The notes beneath the pieces were generated by a model. The model made no database searches, was not told where the DNA came from, and saw nothing but the letters and a program-made list of their open reading frames with translations. Positions 37,053-44,974 of a stretch of DNA of 64,000 nt are shown here, piece by piece. Source of the DNA: Chitinophaga cymbidii (GTDB lineage Bacteria; Bacteroidota; Bacteroidia; Chitinophagales; Chitinophagaceae); contig NZ_BKAU01000002.1 in assembly GCF_007992715.1 (NCBI RefSeq), positions 496,001 through 560,000 of the forward strand. Reading direction: 5' to 3'. Position numbers and translations under genes: made by a program. Position 1 is the stretch's first letter. Every line of letters begins with the position of its first letter.

Positions 37053-38237
37053 ATGAAACATTTAGCCGCATTATACAAGAAAGAGTTATTGGAAAACGTG
37101 TTACCCTTCTGGATCAATCATTCAAAAGACGAGCAGCATGGCGGGTTTTTTACCTGCCTGGACCGCGCGGGGAATGTGTTTGATACAGATAAGTTCATGT
37201 GGCTGCAGGGCCGTGAAGTATGGATGTTCGCCATGTTGTACGATAAGGTGACGCAGAACCCGCAATGGAAAGAAATGGCGCTGCATGGCGCCGCCTTTAT
37301 GGAAAAGCACGGAAGGGACGCGCAGGGCAACTGGTATTTTTCGCTTGCACAGAACGGACAACCGCTCATCCAGCCTTACAATATCTTTTCTGATTGCTTT
37401 GCCGCACTGGGTTTTGGCGCATTATACAAGATCGACCCGAAACCGGAATATTACAGGATCGCCAAAGAAACGTTCGACAATATCCTGCAACGCCGCAACA
37501 ACCCGAAAGGCATCTACACGAAAAATGTCCCAGGCACCCGCAACCTGAAGAACTTCGCCCTGCCGATGATCCTCTGTAACCTGTCGCTGGAGCTGGAACA
37601 CATCCTTGGCAGCGAGAAAGTGAACGAATTCATTCCCGAGGTGCTGGAAGAAGTGATGAACGTATTCTATCAGAAAGATACCGGCCTTGTACTGGAAAAT
37701 GTGTATGAAGACGGCAGCTTTTCCGATTCCTTCGAAGGCCGCCTGATCAATCCCGGCCACGCGATTGAAGCCATGTGGTTCATTATGGACCTCGGCGTGC
37801 GGCTGAAGGACGAAACGCTTATTCAAAGGGCGGTGAAGATCGGTCTGGATATGCTGGAATACGGATGGGACAAACAATACGGAGGCATTCTCTATTTCAT
37901 GGATATCAAAAACCAGCCACCGCAACAACTTGAATGGGACCAGAAGCTCTGGTGGGTGCATATGGAAACGCTGGTGTTCCTGGCCAAAGGCTGGCAGCTC
38001 ACGGGCAATGAAGCCTGCAAGGCGTGGTTCGAAAAAGTGCATGCTTATACCTGGGAGCACTTTAAAGACAACGAGCATCCTGAATGGTTCGGCTATCTGA
38101 ACCGTCGCGGTGAGCCGTTGCTGGAACTGAAGGGCGGTAAATGGAAGGGATGTTTCCACGTGCCGCGTGCGCTGTACCAGGTGTGGCAGGCGCTGGAAAA
38201 GGCGCCCGCGTTCGCGGAGCAGCCGGTCGTGGCCTAG
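37053..38237 (+). CDS. N-acylglucosamine 2-epimerase (AGE/RenBP family)
   Basis: 394 residues, cytoplasmic, forming an (alpha/alpha)6 barrel. Conserved blocks of the GlcNAc/ManNAc epimerase type are visible: MWLQGREVWMFAMLYD, PLIQPYNIFSDCFAALGFGA, NPGHAIEAMWF (His), KLWWVHMETL (His) and HPEWFGYLNRRGE with GGKWKGCFHVPRAL. It interconverts ManNAc and GlcNAc, the step used by Bacteroides NanE in sialic acid use. No neuraminate lyase or N-acetylmannosamine kinase gene is in the window. Cellobiose or mannose epimerase activity is the alternative. Confidence 0.85.
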   Translation: MKHLAALYKKELLENVLPFWINHSKDEQHGGFFTCLDRAGNVFDTDKFMWLQGREVWMFAMLYDKVTQNPQWKEMALHGAAFMEKHGRDAQGNWYFSLAQNGQPLIQPYNIFSDCFAALGFGALYKIDPKPEYYRIAKETFDNILQRRNNPKGIYTKNVPGTRNLKNFALPMILCNLSLELEHILGSEKVNEFIPEVLEEVMNVFYQKDTGLVLENVYEDGSFSDSFEGRLINPGHAIEAMWFIMDLGVRLKDETLIQRAVKIGLDMLEYGWDKQYGGILYFMDIKNQPPQQLEWDQKLWWVHMETLVFLAKGWQLTGNEACKAWFEKVHAYTWEHFKDNEHPEWFGYLNRRGEPLLELKGGKWKGCFHVPRALYQVWQALEKAPAFAEQPVVA

Positions 38238-38254
38238 GCGCCGGAAAAATGTTG

Positions 38255-38350
38255 ACAGGGGTTGTACCAAAAGTAATCTGATTGCGTAAAATTCTCCCGA
38301 TCGGATACCCGGATAAAAACGGGTAAAATTACTTTTGATACAGCCCCTGT
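38255..38350. repeat. MITE/REP-like inverted-repeat element, copy 2
   Basis: Ends 38255-38277 and 38328-38350 match as inverted repeats at 21 of 23 positions, around a core with a TACCCG/CGGGTA hairpin. Read on the minus strand it resembles 9095-9205 along most of its length. It fills the gap after the epimerase gene and could also serve as a terminator or mRNA end. Confidence 0.75.
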
Positions 38351-38383
38351 TGCGGTATAAAGATTGTTTTTCTATATTGAGAT

Positions 38384-39220
38384 ATGAGATTGATATTCTG
38401 CCTGCTGCTGCTCGGCAGCGTTGCCCGGGCGCAAACGCGCATTACCTATGCTGTTAAAGGAACAGATACCCTGTACATGGACCACTACGCGCCCGCTGTA
38501 AAAGCCAACGGCATGTCCATCGTTTTCGTGCATGGCGGCGGTTTCTCCGCCGGGGACCCGAAGAACCAGCGGCCCTTTGCCGAAGGCATGAGCCAGCGCG
38601 GATATAATGTTTTCGTGATCTCTTACCGGTTATACCTGAAAGACAGCAGCTTCAGCTGCAACACGCCGCTGTCCGAAAAGTTGAAGGCCGTGCGTTTCGC
38701 CGTGGAAGATGCCGCCGATGCATCAAAATATGTGATCCGGAACGCTGCATCGCTGCAAGTGGATACCGGCAAGGTTTTCATCGCTGGCAGCAGCGCCGGC
38801 GCGGAAACCATTCTGCAGTTATTATACAATCCTTTCGCCGCTCCCGATCCTTTCTTCCGGCAGCAACGTTTCCGCGGCGCGATGGTATTCGCGGGGGCGC
38901 TGTTGGATATGAACACCATGCGCAAGGATAATTATATTCCCATGTTACTGATGCACGGCACGAAAGACCAGCTGGTGCCTTTTGGTACGGCATCCCATCA
39001 TTTCTGCAATGCCAATGCTCCCGGCTGGATGATGCTCTTTGGCGCAAAGACCATTTATGGGCAGGCGAAGGCATTGAACAAGCCGGTTGTGTTATACACT
39101 TATACCGGCAAAGGGCATGAGGTGGCTAATTATATGTTCCGGGAATTTGAGAAGATGGACGGGTTTATGAAAGGTGTGGTGAATGGCAGGAGGATGGGGG
39201 CGAAGGAGGTTGTTTTGTGA
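38384..39220 (+). CDS. Secreted alpha/beta-hydrolase esterase
   Basis: 278 residues with a signal peptide (LLLLGSVARAQ). The hormone-sensitive-lipase-like oxyanion motif HGGGF, the nucleophile elbow GSSAGA, a late acidic residue (GTKDQLVPFG) and the catalytic His (GKGHEVANY) are all in order. A carboxyl or acetyl-sugar esterase is the best guess. It lies after the repeat element, so it may have its own promoter and not belong to the locus. Confidence 0.82.
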   Translation: MRLIFCLLLLGSVARAQTRITYAVKGTDTLYMDHYAPAVKANGMSIVFVHGGGFSAGDPKNQRPFAEGMSQRGYNVFVISYRLYLKDSSFSCNTPLSEKLKAVRFAVEDAADASKYVIRNAASLQVDTGKVFIAGSSAGAETILQLLYNPFAAPDPFFRQQRFRGAMVFAGALLDMNTMRKDNYIPMLLMHGTKDQLVPFGTASHHFCNANAPGWMMLFGAKTIYGQAKALNKPVVLYTYTGKGHEVANYMFREFEKMDGFMKGVVNGRRMGAKEVVL

Positions 39221-39250
39221 TGATATTGATAATCAGTATGTTATGAGTAT

Positions 39251-39361
39251 TTGCCCCCAAAATGAGTATGTTTTCGGTGAAAATTGCCCCCAAAATGTGC
39301 CTGATTTTACAATAGTTGCCCCCAAAATGAGTATAAAAATGCGTATTTTTGCCCCCAAAAT
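39251..39361 (+). repeat. Four tandem copies of a 33-bp unit upstream of the DUF4143 ATPase gene
   Basis: TTGCCCCCAAAAT is repeated at 39251-39263, 39284-39296, 39316-39328 and 39349-39361. The period is 32-33 bases, three helical turns, and the first and third are extended by GAGTAT. The last copy ends 6 bases before the ATG at 39368. The spacing suits several copies of a DNA-binding protein on one face of the helix. Confidence 0.85.
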
Positions 39362-39367
39362 AGAGAT

Positions 39368-40717
39368 ATGTTAAACCGGAATATACTGCAGGAGCTGCTG
39401 GAATGGCGTACCCGGCCGGATCGTAAGCCACTTATTTTAAGAGGCGCGCGTCAGGTGGGAAAAACAACAGTAGTGGAAATGTTTGCCGGTAATTTTCAGC
39501 AGTATATTTCTCTTAATCTTGAAATAAACGAAGAGGCTGCCCCTTTCAGGAATTATAAAAACATCCGGCAGTTAACGGAAGAAATATTCTTTCTGAAGGA
39601 TAAAAGCATAGGGAAGCTGAAGGATACTTTGCTGTTCATTGATGAAATACAGGAAGTCCCGGAAGCGCTCAACATCCTGCGTTACTTTTATGAGCAGCTT
39701 CCTGAACTGAATGTTATCGCCGCAGGTTCACTGCTGGAAACTGCTATTAAGGGAAATGTAAAGATACCTGTTGGCAGGGTGGAGTATAAGGTCGTTCGCC
39801 CCATGTCTTTTGATGAGTTTCTTCAGGCAACAGGTGACAAGGCAGCCCTGGAACAGTTCAGGAAGGTGCCGGTGAATGATTATGCCCATGACAGGATGTT
39901 AAGCCTTTTTCACACCTATACTTTAATTGGCGGCATGCCTGAAATTGTCAATCATTACGTAACGCACCGGAACCTGACAGCGCTGGTGACCCTGTACGAA
40001 TCACTCATCATTTCATACATCAATGATGTTGAGAAATATGGCAGGACCAATAATCTTGTACAGGTGATCCGTCATGTGATTAATGCCGCCTATTATGAAG
40101 CTGGTACCCGCATCAAATTTGCTCACTTTGGTAATTCCAATTATGCCTCAAAGGAAGTAGGGGAAGCATTCAGAACGCTTGAAAAAGTGATGCTGGTACA
40201 TTTGATCTATCCTACAACGAATACGGCTTTGCCCATTGTGCCGGATCACCGGAAATCACCAAGGCTGCAGGTGCTGGATACCGGTATGATGAATCATTTC
40301 GCCGGTCTTCAGAAAGAAATTATCGGCGCAGCCGATCTCGATAATTTATACCAGGGTAAGATCGCTGAACATATCGTGGCGCAGGAGCTGCTCGCGTCAA
40401 AATGCAATTTGCTTAATAATCTGAATTTCTGGGTACGGCAAAAAGTAGACGCGACCGCTGAGATCGATTTTGTAGTGCAGTATGATGGTCTTATTATCCC
40501 GGTTGAAGTGAAATCAGGCGCCTCAGGAACATTGCGGTCATTACACGTTTTTATGGATGCGGCTCCTCACGACATTGCGGTAAGACTGTACAGCGGGAAC
40601 ATCAGGATCGATCAGGTGACTACAATAAACGGGAAATCATATAACTTGCTAAGCTTGCCTTATTATCTTGCTGCGCATATTGAGAAGTACCTTAACTGGA
40701 TGAAGTCACAGCTTTAG
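39368..40717 (+). CDS. AAA+ ATPase of the DUF4143 family
   Basis: 449 residues. Walker A GARQVGKTTV is near residue 25 and Walker B LLFIDEIQEVPEAL near 90. The family's sensor region LPELNVIAAGSLLE follows, then a C-terminal DUF4143 part with a nuclease-like EIDFVVQYDGLIIPVEVKSG (D, E-x-K). These ATPases occur in many copies in Bacteroidota and their role is unknown. The base composition is more AT-rich than the neighbours and the leader is repetitive, which suggests acquisition. Confidence 0.85.
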   Translation: MLNRNILQELLEWRTRPDRKPLILRGARQVGKTTVVEMFAGNFQQYISLNLEINEEAAPFRNYKNIRQLTEEIFFLKDKSIGKLKDTLLFIDEIQEVPEALNILRYFYEQLPELNVIAAGSLLETAIKGNVKIPVGRVEYKVVRPMSFDEFLQATGDKAALEQFRKVPVNDYAHDRMLSLFHTYTLIGGMPEIVNHYVTHRNLTALVTLYESLIISYINDVEKYGRTNNLVQVIRHVINAAYYEAGTRIKFAHFGNSNYASKEVGEAFRTLEKVMLVHLIYPTTNTALPIVPDHRKSPRLQVLDTGMMNHFAGLQKEIIGAADLDNLYQGKIAEHIVAQELLASKCNLLNNLNFWVRQKVDATAEIDFVVQYDGLIIPVEVKSGASGTLRSLHVFMDAAPHDIAVRLYSGNIRIDQVTTINGKSYNLLSLPYYLAAHIEKYLNWMKSQL

Positions 40718-40723
40718 CTGATC

Positions 40724-41413
40724 CTACCTCTCCTTCAACCTGTTCAGATTGATTTTGAACGTCTGCCCCACCGGCAGGCTCTCATCCAGGATCACCACAT
40801 GCCGCGGCCCCCATTCTTCCACTTTGTCCGCCGCAATGATGTAAGATTTATGTATCCGCACGAACGTACCGGTCGGTAAAAGCTTTTCCATCTCCGCGGT
40901 GGTGGCGTTCACCACAAGACATTTGTTTTCCAGGTACACCTTCACGTAGTTGCCCATGCTTTGCACGTAGTAAATATCCTGCGGGTCCACTGTGGTTTGG
41001 GTGCTGCCGGTTTTCAGCACCAGCGGCTCCTGTGGCTGGCTGACGGGAGGAGCTTCCTGCTGCAGGATCTTGTTCACGGCTTTGAGGAAGCGCGGGAAGC
41101 TGATGGGTTTCAGGATGTAGTCCACCACATCGTACTCGTAGCTTTCCAGCGCAAATTCGCTGTAGGCGCTGGTGAGTATGATCTTGGGATGATTGTTGTT
41201 CAGTATTTTCAGCAGGTCCAGCCCGCTTAGTTCCGGCATGTTGATATCCAGGAATACCAGGTCCACCTTCTCGCGGTGCAGGAAGTTGGCGGTTTCCATG
41301 GCGTTGTAGCAATGGCCGACGATCTGGAGGGCCTGTACTTTTTCGATGTGCGCCTCCAGCACATAATGCGCCCCGGGTTCATCATCTACGATCAGGCAAC
41401 GGAGTACTTGCAT
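40724..41413 (-). CDS. LytTR-type response regulator
   Basis: 229 residues. Receiver domain with CLIVDDEPGAHY, acceptor Asp in VFLDINMPELSG and the Lys region VDYILKPISF; C-terminal LytTR DNA-binding domain (YYVQSMGNYVKVYLENKCLVV ... GTFVRIHKSYIIAADKV). Its start overlaps the end of the sensor kinase gene by 32 bases, so the pair is co-translated. Regulon unknown. Confidence 0.92.
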   Translation of the reverse strand: MQVLRCLIVDDEPGAHYVLEAHIEKVQALQIVGHCYNAMETANFLHREKVDLVFLDINMPELSGLDLLKILNNNHPKIILTSAYSEFALESYEYDVVDYILKPISFPRFLKAVNKILQQEAPPVSQPQEPLVLKTGSTQTTVDPQDIYYVQSMGNYVKVYLENKCLVVNATTAEMEKLLPTGTFVRIHKSYIIAADKVEEWGPRHVVILDESLPVGQTFKINLNRLKER

Positions 41414-42416
41414 GGCGTTCGAGTGTTAAAAGGAGTTCTGTATGATAAATATTGTTCTCTTCATGCGTGACGAGCGTATGTTTGTCAGGGTAAGCCAGCG
41501 CAAGCCGCTGCTTGACGTTATTCAATCCCACGCCCGTCGAAGATACGGAGGATTTGTTAGCCGGCACCGTATTGCGGATGCGCAGCAACAGCGTTTCGTT
41601 CCTGATCTCCAGTTCCACTTTGATGTAGCTCGCCTGTATGCTGGAAGGCGCGTATTTGAAGGCGTTCTCCACAAAGGTGATGAGGATAAGCGGTGTGATG
41701 AGCAGGTCTTTCTCGCTTCCTTTTTTCTTGAAGTTCACCTGGCAGCGCTGCCGCACGCGCGCTCTTTCGAGGTGCACATAGTTGCGGATGAACTGCAGCT
41801 CGTCTTCCAGCGGCACCAGCTGCTTGCGGGAGCTTTCCAGCTGATAGCGCAGCAGCTCGGATATGCTGAGGATCAGCTCGGGCGTTTTGTTGGGATAACG
41901 GAGGCTGACGCCGTAGAGGTTGTTCAGGGTGTTAAAGAAGAAATGCGGGTTCAGCTGGCTTTGCAGGTACTGGATCTCCTTATCCCGCATCAGCAGCGAG
42001 TTGCGAAGCTCCATGGTATGCAGTGTGGCCTGGCGGTACATGAACCACAACCCGATGCCCACCAGCAGGCAGGTAACGGCGAACACGAGATCGCCGATCC
42101 AGAACATCTCTATATCCACCTTGAAAATATGCACCCGCAACGTATAGGTGATAGCGGTAGTTACGGCCAGCCAGCCCGCCAGCAGCCAGGTGTACTGCCA
42201 GTATTGCCGTTTCATGATCAGCAGCTGCAGCATGTATTTGTTATGCAATACCGCCATGATGTATACGGCCAGCACAGACACGCCCTGGTACAGGTATACC
42301 CTGGTATTGCTGAGCGGCGTATACTGTATGTTGATGAGCACATTCAGCGTCAGCAGCACGATCAGGAAAAGGATATTGGCGACCCAGCTTTTGTTCAGAA
42401 TATTTTTCAAAGCCAT
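41382..42416 (-). CDS. LytS-like membrane sensor histidine kinase
   Basis: 344 residues. Four N-terminal membrane segments (about residues 10-145), then a His_kinase domain with the acceptor in QLNPHFFFNTLNNLYG and a HATPase region (TFVENAFKYAP, STGVGLNNVKQRLAL). It is the partner of the response regulator encoded directly downstream. There is no periplasmic sensor domain, so it may sense a membrane state. Confidence 0.9.
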   Translation of the reverse strand: MALKNILNKSWVANILFLIVLLTLNVLINIQYTPLSNTRVYLYQGVSVLAVYIMAVLHNKYMLQLLIMKRQYWQYTWLLAGWLAVTTAITYTLRVHIFKVDIEMFWIGDLVFAVTCLLVGIGLWFMYRQATLHTMELRNSLLMRDKEIQYLQSQLNPHFFFNTLNNLYGVSLRYPNKTPELILSISELLRYQLESSRKQLVPLEDELQFIRNYVHLERARVRQRCQVNFKKKGSEKDLLITPLILITFVENAFKYAPSSIQASYIKVELEIRNETLLLRIRNTVPANKSSVSSTGVGLNNVKQRLALAYPDKHTLVTHEENNIYHTELLLTLERHASTPLPDRR

Positions 42417-42510
42417 ACAGCAGGCAATTTAAGGCGATCCGGCGCTATTCCATACAAATATCTGATAATCCGCATTCATCATTTGCCGATCTTTATAAAA
42501 ATACCGAAGG

Positions 42511-43248
42511 ATGTACGATCAGCAAACACGGCGCGAACTGGCAGACTGGCAGCATAAAATGCGCAAAGGTCCCTCGTGGGTGGACCGTACGGCGAAGTCC
42601 CTGCAAAACCGCATCAACCGCGTGATCCCGGAAAAAGTGCACAACGCCATTACCGTCACCATCAAGCAGATGGTGCGCGGCGTGCTGTTCGGCGCCAAAT
42701 ACACCGTACCTGCCTTGCCGCCGCATGTTTCCCTGCGGCAGACGGAAATAGCCGTGCGCAGGCAGATCGACATTTACCGGAAAACCGCCGCGGCGGAAGG
42801 CGGCATCACCGGCGCGGGCGGCATATTGCTGGGCCTGGCGGATTTTCCCATCCTCCTCGGCATCAAGCTGAAAATGCTGTTCGACATTGCCACCCTGTAC
42901 GGCTACGATGTGAAAGATTATAAAGAAAGACTATACCTGCTGCATATTTTCCAGCTGGCCTTCAGCAGCCCGCAGCACCGGAAGGTGGTATATGAGCAGA
43001 TCACGGACTGGAACAACAGAAGCCGGGAGCTGCCGGAAGATATCAATGCGTTCGACTGGCGTCAATTCCAGCAGGAGTACCGCGATCATCTGGACATCGC
43101 CAAGATGGCGCAGCTGATACCGATCATTGGCGCGGTAGTGGGTGTGGTGGTCAATTACAGGTTGATCAATAAACTGGGCGAAACGGCCATGAACGCTTAC
43201 CGGATGCGGTATTGGGCGGATGTGGACGAGGAGCGCAACCGGGTTTAG
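42511..43248 (+). CDS. EcsC-family protein
   Basis: 245 residues. A basic N-terminus, a glycine-rich hydrophobic stretch (GGITGAGGILLGLADFPILLGIKLKMLFDIATLYG) and a late hydrophobic segment (AQLIPIIGAVVGVVVNYRLINKLG) match the EcsC family. This family is membrane-associated and poorly understood. The 94-base gap to the divergent kinase gene holds both promoters. It overlaps the convergent aminopeptidase gene by 4 bases. Confidence 0.82.
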   Translation: MYDQQTRRELADWQHKMRKGPSWVDRTAKSLQNRINRVIPEKVHNAITVTIKQMVRGVLFGAKYTVPALPPHVSLRQTEIAVRRQIDIYRKTAAAEGGITGAGGILLGLADFPILLGIKLKMLFDIATLYGYDVKDYKERLYLLHIFQLAFSSPQHRKVVYEQITDWNNRSRELPEDINAFDWRQFQQEYRDHLDIAKMAQLIPIIGAVVGVVVNYRLINKLGETAMNAYRMRYWADVDEERNRV

Positions 43249-44636
43249 TACAGCCGCAGCGCTTCGATCTCCTTCAATGTTTTCGGCAGATGCTTTCCAA
43301 GCTTGTGGCTGCCGTCTTCCGTAATGAGGAAATTATCTTCGATCCTGATCCCGCCGAAATCCCTGTAAGCCGCTACGGCCTTATAGTTGATGAAATGTTC
43401 CAGTTTCTTTTCCGCCGCCCACCGGTCGATCAGCTCGGGGATCATGTAGATGCCCGGCTCCACCGTCAGCACATACCCTGTTTCCAGCTCGCGGCCCAGC
43501 CGGAGGGACTTCCAGCCGAATTCTTTGCTTTTTTTCAGGGTATCCGTGTAGCCCACGTATTCTTCGCCGAGGTCTTCCATATCATGCACGTCCAGCCCCA
43601 TCATATGCCCCAACCCGCACTGGAAGAACAGCGTATGTACGCCGGCAGCCACGGCTTCCGCGGGGTCGCCTTTCACGAGGCCGATCGCTTTCAGTCCGCT
43701 CAGCAGGGTTTCACTGGCCTGCGCATGCACTTCCCGGAACGTGATGCCCGGCCGGAGTAAGCTGATGGCATGGTCCATCGAACCCAGCACAATCTGGTAG
43801 AGCTCTTTTTGCCGGCTTGTAAACTCCCTGCCCACGGGGAATGTGCGCGTCAGGTCGCCCGCATAGTGCATGGCATTTTCCGCGCCGGCGTCGTTCAGGA
43901 TCATTTGTCCATCGCGGATCGTATTGCCGTGATAGTGATTATGCAGTACCTGTCCGTTTACGCTGAGGATCACGGGGTAGGAGAGCCGCCCGTTGGCCGC
44001 GGCCGCCACTTCCTCCACCTTCGCTACCAGCTCGTATTCCTTCATGCCCGGCCTGGTGTGCCGGATGGCCGCCATGTGCATGTCAGCGCTGATAGACACG
44101 GCGTCTTCGATCTCTTTTATTTCGATGGCTTCTTTATGTGCTCGTTGTTCGATGACCGCTTTGATCAGGGTCAGGGAATCCGCCATCTCCGGCGCGGTGC
44201 ACAGCCAGGCGGCCAGCTGCATGCTGTTTTCCGGGCGGTAGGGTTTGAGGATGTGGACCGTCCGCCCATGCGCCTGCGCGTCCTGCACCAGCTTCCCGGC
44301 CTTCTGGTAGGGCGCCGTGGAGGAAACGCCCACCATCTCCGCCATCTCGCGGACGGTAGGCAGCAGGCCGGTCCAGATGATATCGTCCATGCTCAGCTCG
44401 TTCCCGAAAATGGTCGTTGCCCCGCTCTCCGCGTCTATTGTAGCGGCCAGGCCGGCTACATCCAGCCCGAAGTAATACAGGAAAGTGCTGTCCTGCCGGA
44501 ACGGATACCAGTTATCCTTATAGTTCATACTGCTTTCCTGGTTGCCCATCAGCAGGATCAGGCCGGAGCCGACCAGCTCCTGCAGCCGTTTTCTTCTGTT
44601 GATATATACCTCTTTCGGGAAAAGATTGAATTGCAT
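43245..44636 (-). CDS. Aminopeptidase P (Xaa-Pro aminopeptidase)
   Basis: Start chosen at ATG 44636 (MQFNLFPKEVYINRR), seven codons inside the longest frame. A -7-like TATTTTTG (minus 44662-44655) just upstream would make the longer start impossible. The protein has the creatinase N-terminal domain and a pita-bread metallopeptidase domain. Metal ligands appear in order: Asp of NDAGAENAMHYAGD (two Asp), His of GLGHMMGLDVHD, Glu of TVEPGIYM and Glu of IRIEDNFLI. It removes N-terminal residues before proline using two Mn2+ ions. Confidence 0.9.
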   Translation of the reverse strand: MQFNLFPKEVYINRRKRLQELVGSGLILLMGNQESSMNYKDNWYPFRQDSTFLYYFGLDVAGLAATIDAESGATTIFGNELSMDDIIWTGLLPTVREMAEMVGVSSTAPYQKAGKLVQDAQAHGRTVHILKPYRPENSMQLAAWLCTAPEMADSLTLIKAVIEQRAHKEAIEIKEIEDAVSISADMHMAAIRHTRPGMKEYELVAKVEEVAAAANGRLSYPVILSVNGQVLHNHYHGNTIRDGQMILNDAGAENAMHYAGDLTRTFPVGREFTSRQKELYQIVLGSMDHAISLLRPGITFREVHAQASETLLSGLKAIGLVKGDPAEAVAAGVHTLFFQCGLGHMMGLDVHDMEDLGEEYVGYTDTLKKSKEFGWKSLRLGRELETGYVLTVEPGIYMIPELIDRWAAEKKLEHFINYKAVAAYRDFGGIRIEDNFLITEDGSHKLGKHLPKTLKEIEALRLY

Positions 44637-44731
44637 GGTGTGATGATTGATATTCAAAAATAAAGAATGCGGGTCAGAGGAGGACCATTTTTAGATATTT
44701 TCAAAATATGGAAGGATTTACAAGAAATTAA

Positions 44732-44761
44732 TTTGATTATCCGGATTACTTCCTAAATTTG
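44732..44761 (+). promoter_or_regulatory. Promoter of the his operon
   Basis: TTTG at 44732-44735, an 18-base spacer and TAAATTTG at 44754-44761: a full match to the Bacteroidota consensus. Transcription would start only about 10 bases before the leader-peptide ATG. Confidence 0.75.
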
Positions 44762-44778
44762 CACTCGAATTATAAAAC

Positions 44779-44844
44779 ATGAACAACAACGTACATACCC
44801 ATCATCACCATACTTACCAATGCGGTAGGCAGGGGATGCTGTAA
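44779..44844 (+). CDS. hisL: His leader peptide (21 codons)
   Basis: ATG at 44779 gives MNNNVHTHHHHTYQCGRQGML then TAA. Five His codons fall within 18 bases (44794-44811), the mark of histidine-controlled attenuation. The peptide ends upstream of a terminator (44871-44899). The bases 44820-44830, inside its last codons, can pair with 44872-44882 and so block the terminator. Confidence 0.85.
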   Translation: MNNNVHTHHHHTYQCGRQGML

Positions 44845-44899
44845 TGTACACACAGATATTCACCATAGAAGGCTTACCGCATCCCGGTAAGCCTTTTTT
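44820..44899 (+). terminator. His attenuator: antiterminator strand and terminator
   Basis: Terminator: GGCTTACCG (44871-44879) pairs with CGGTAAGCC (44885-44893), followed by six T. Antiterminator: ATGCGGTAGGC (44820-44830) pairs with GCTTACCGCAT (44872-44882), 11 pairs with one G-T. A ribosome stalled on the His run leaves 44820-44830 free, so transcription continues. A ribosome that reaches the stop codon covers it, so the terminator forms. Confidence 0.8.
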
Positions 44900-44912
44900 G
44901 TTTCAAAAACGA

Positions 44913-44974
44913 TAACAGATGAAACCGTAAGGTTCCATCTGGCCCGTAAAAAATAAATATTAACAGATGAAACT
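44913..44974 (+). promoter_or_regulatory. Start-mimic leader element before hisG
   Basis: TAACAGATGAAAC occurs twice: at 44913-44925 and at the real hisG start (44961-44973). Between them GGTTCCATCTG (44931-44941) can pair with either CAGATGAAACC (44916-44926, GTAA tetraloop, one A-C mismatch) or with the start region (44964-44973). If it pairs with the second, the hisG ATG at 44967 is hidden. Confidence 0.82.

Noticed and set aside
39251..39361. CRISPR array
   Set aside because: Four copies of a 13-base box with partly similar 20-base intervals and no cas genes; it is a tandem repeat before a gene.
44637..44657. Seven extra N-terminal residues (MNINHHT) for aminopeptidase P
   Set aside because: The segment overlaps a likely -7 box and does not resemble the family N-terminus.
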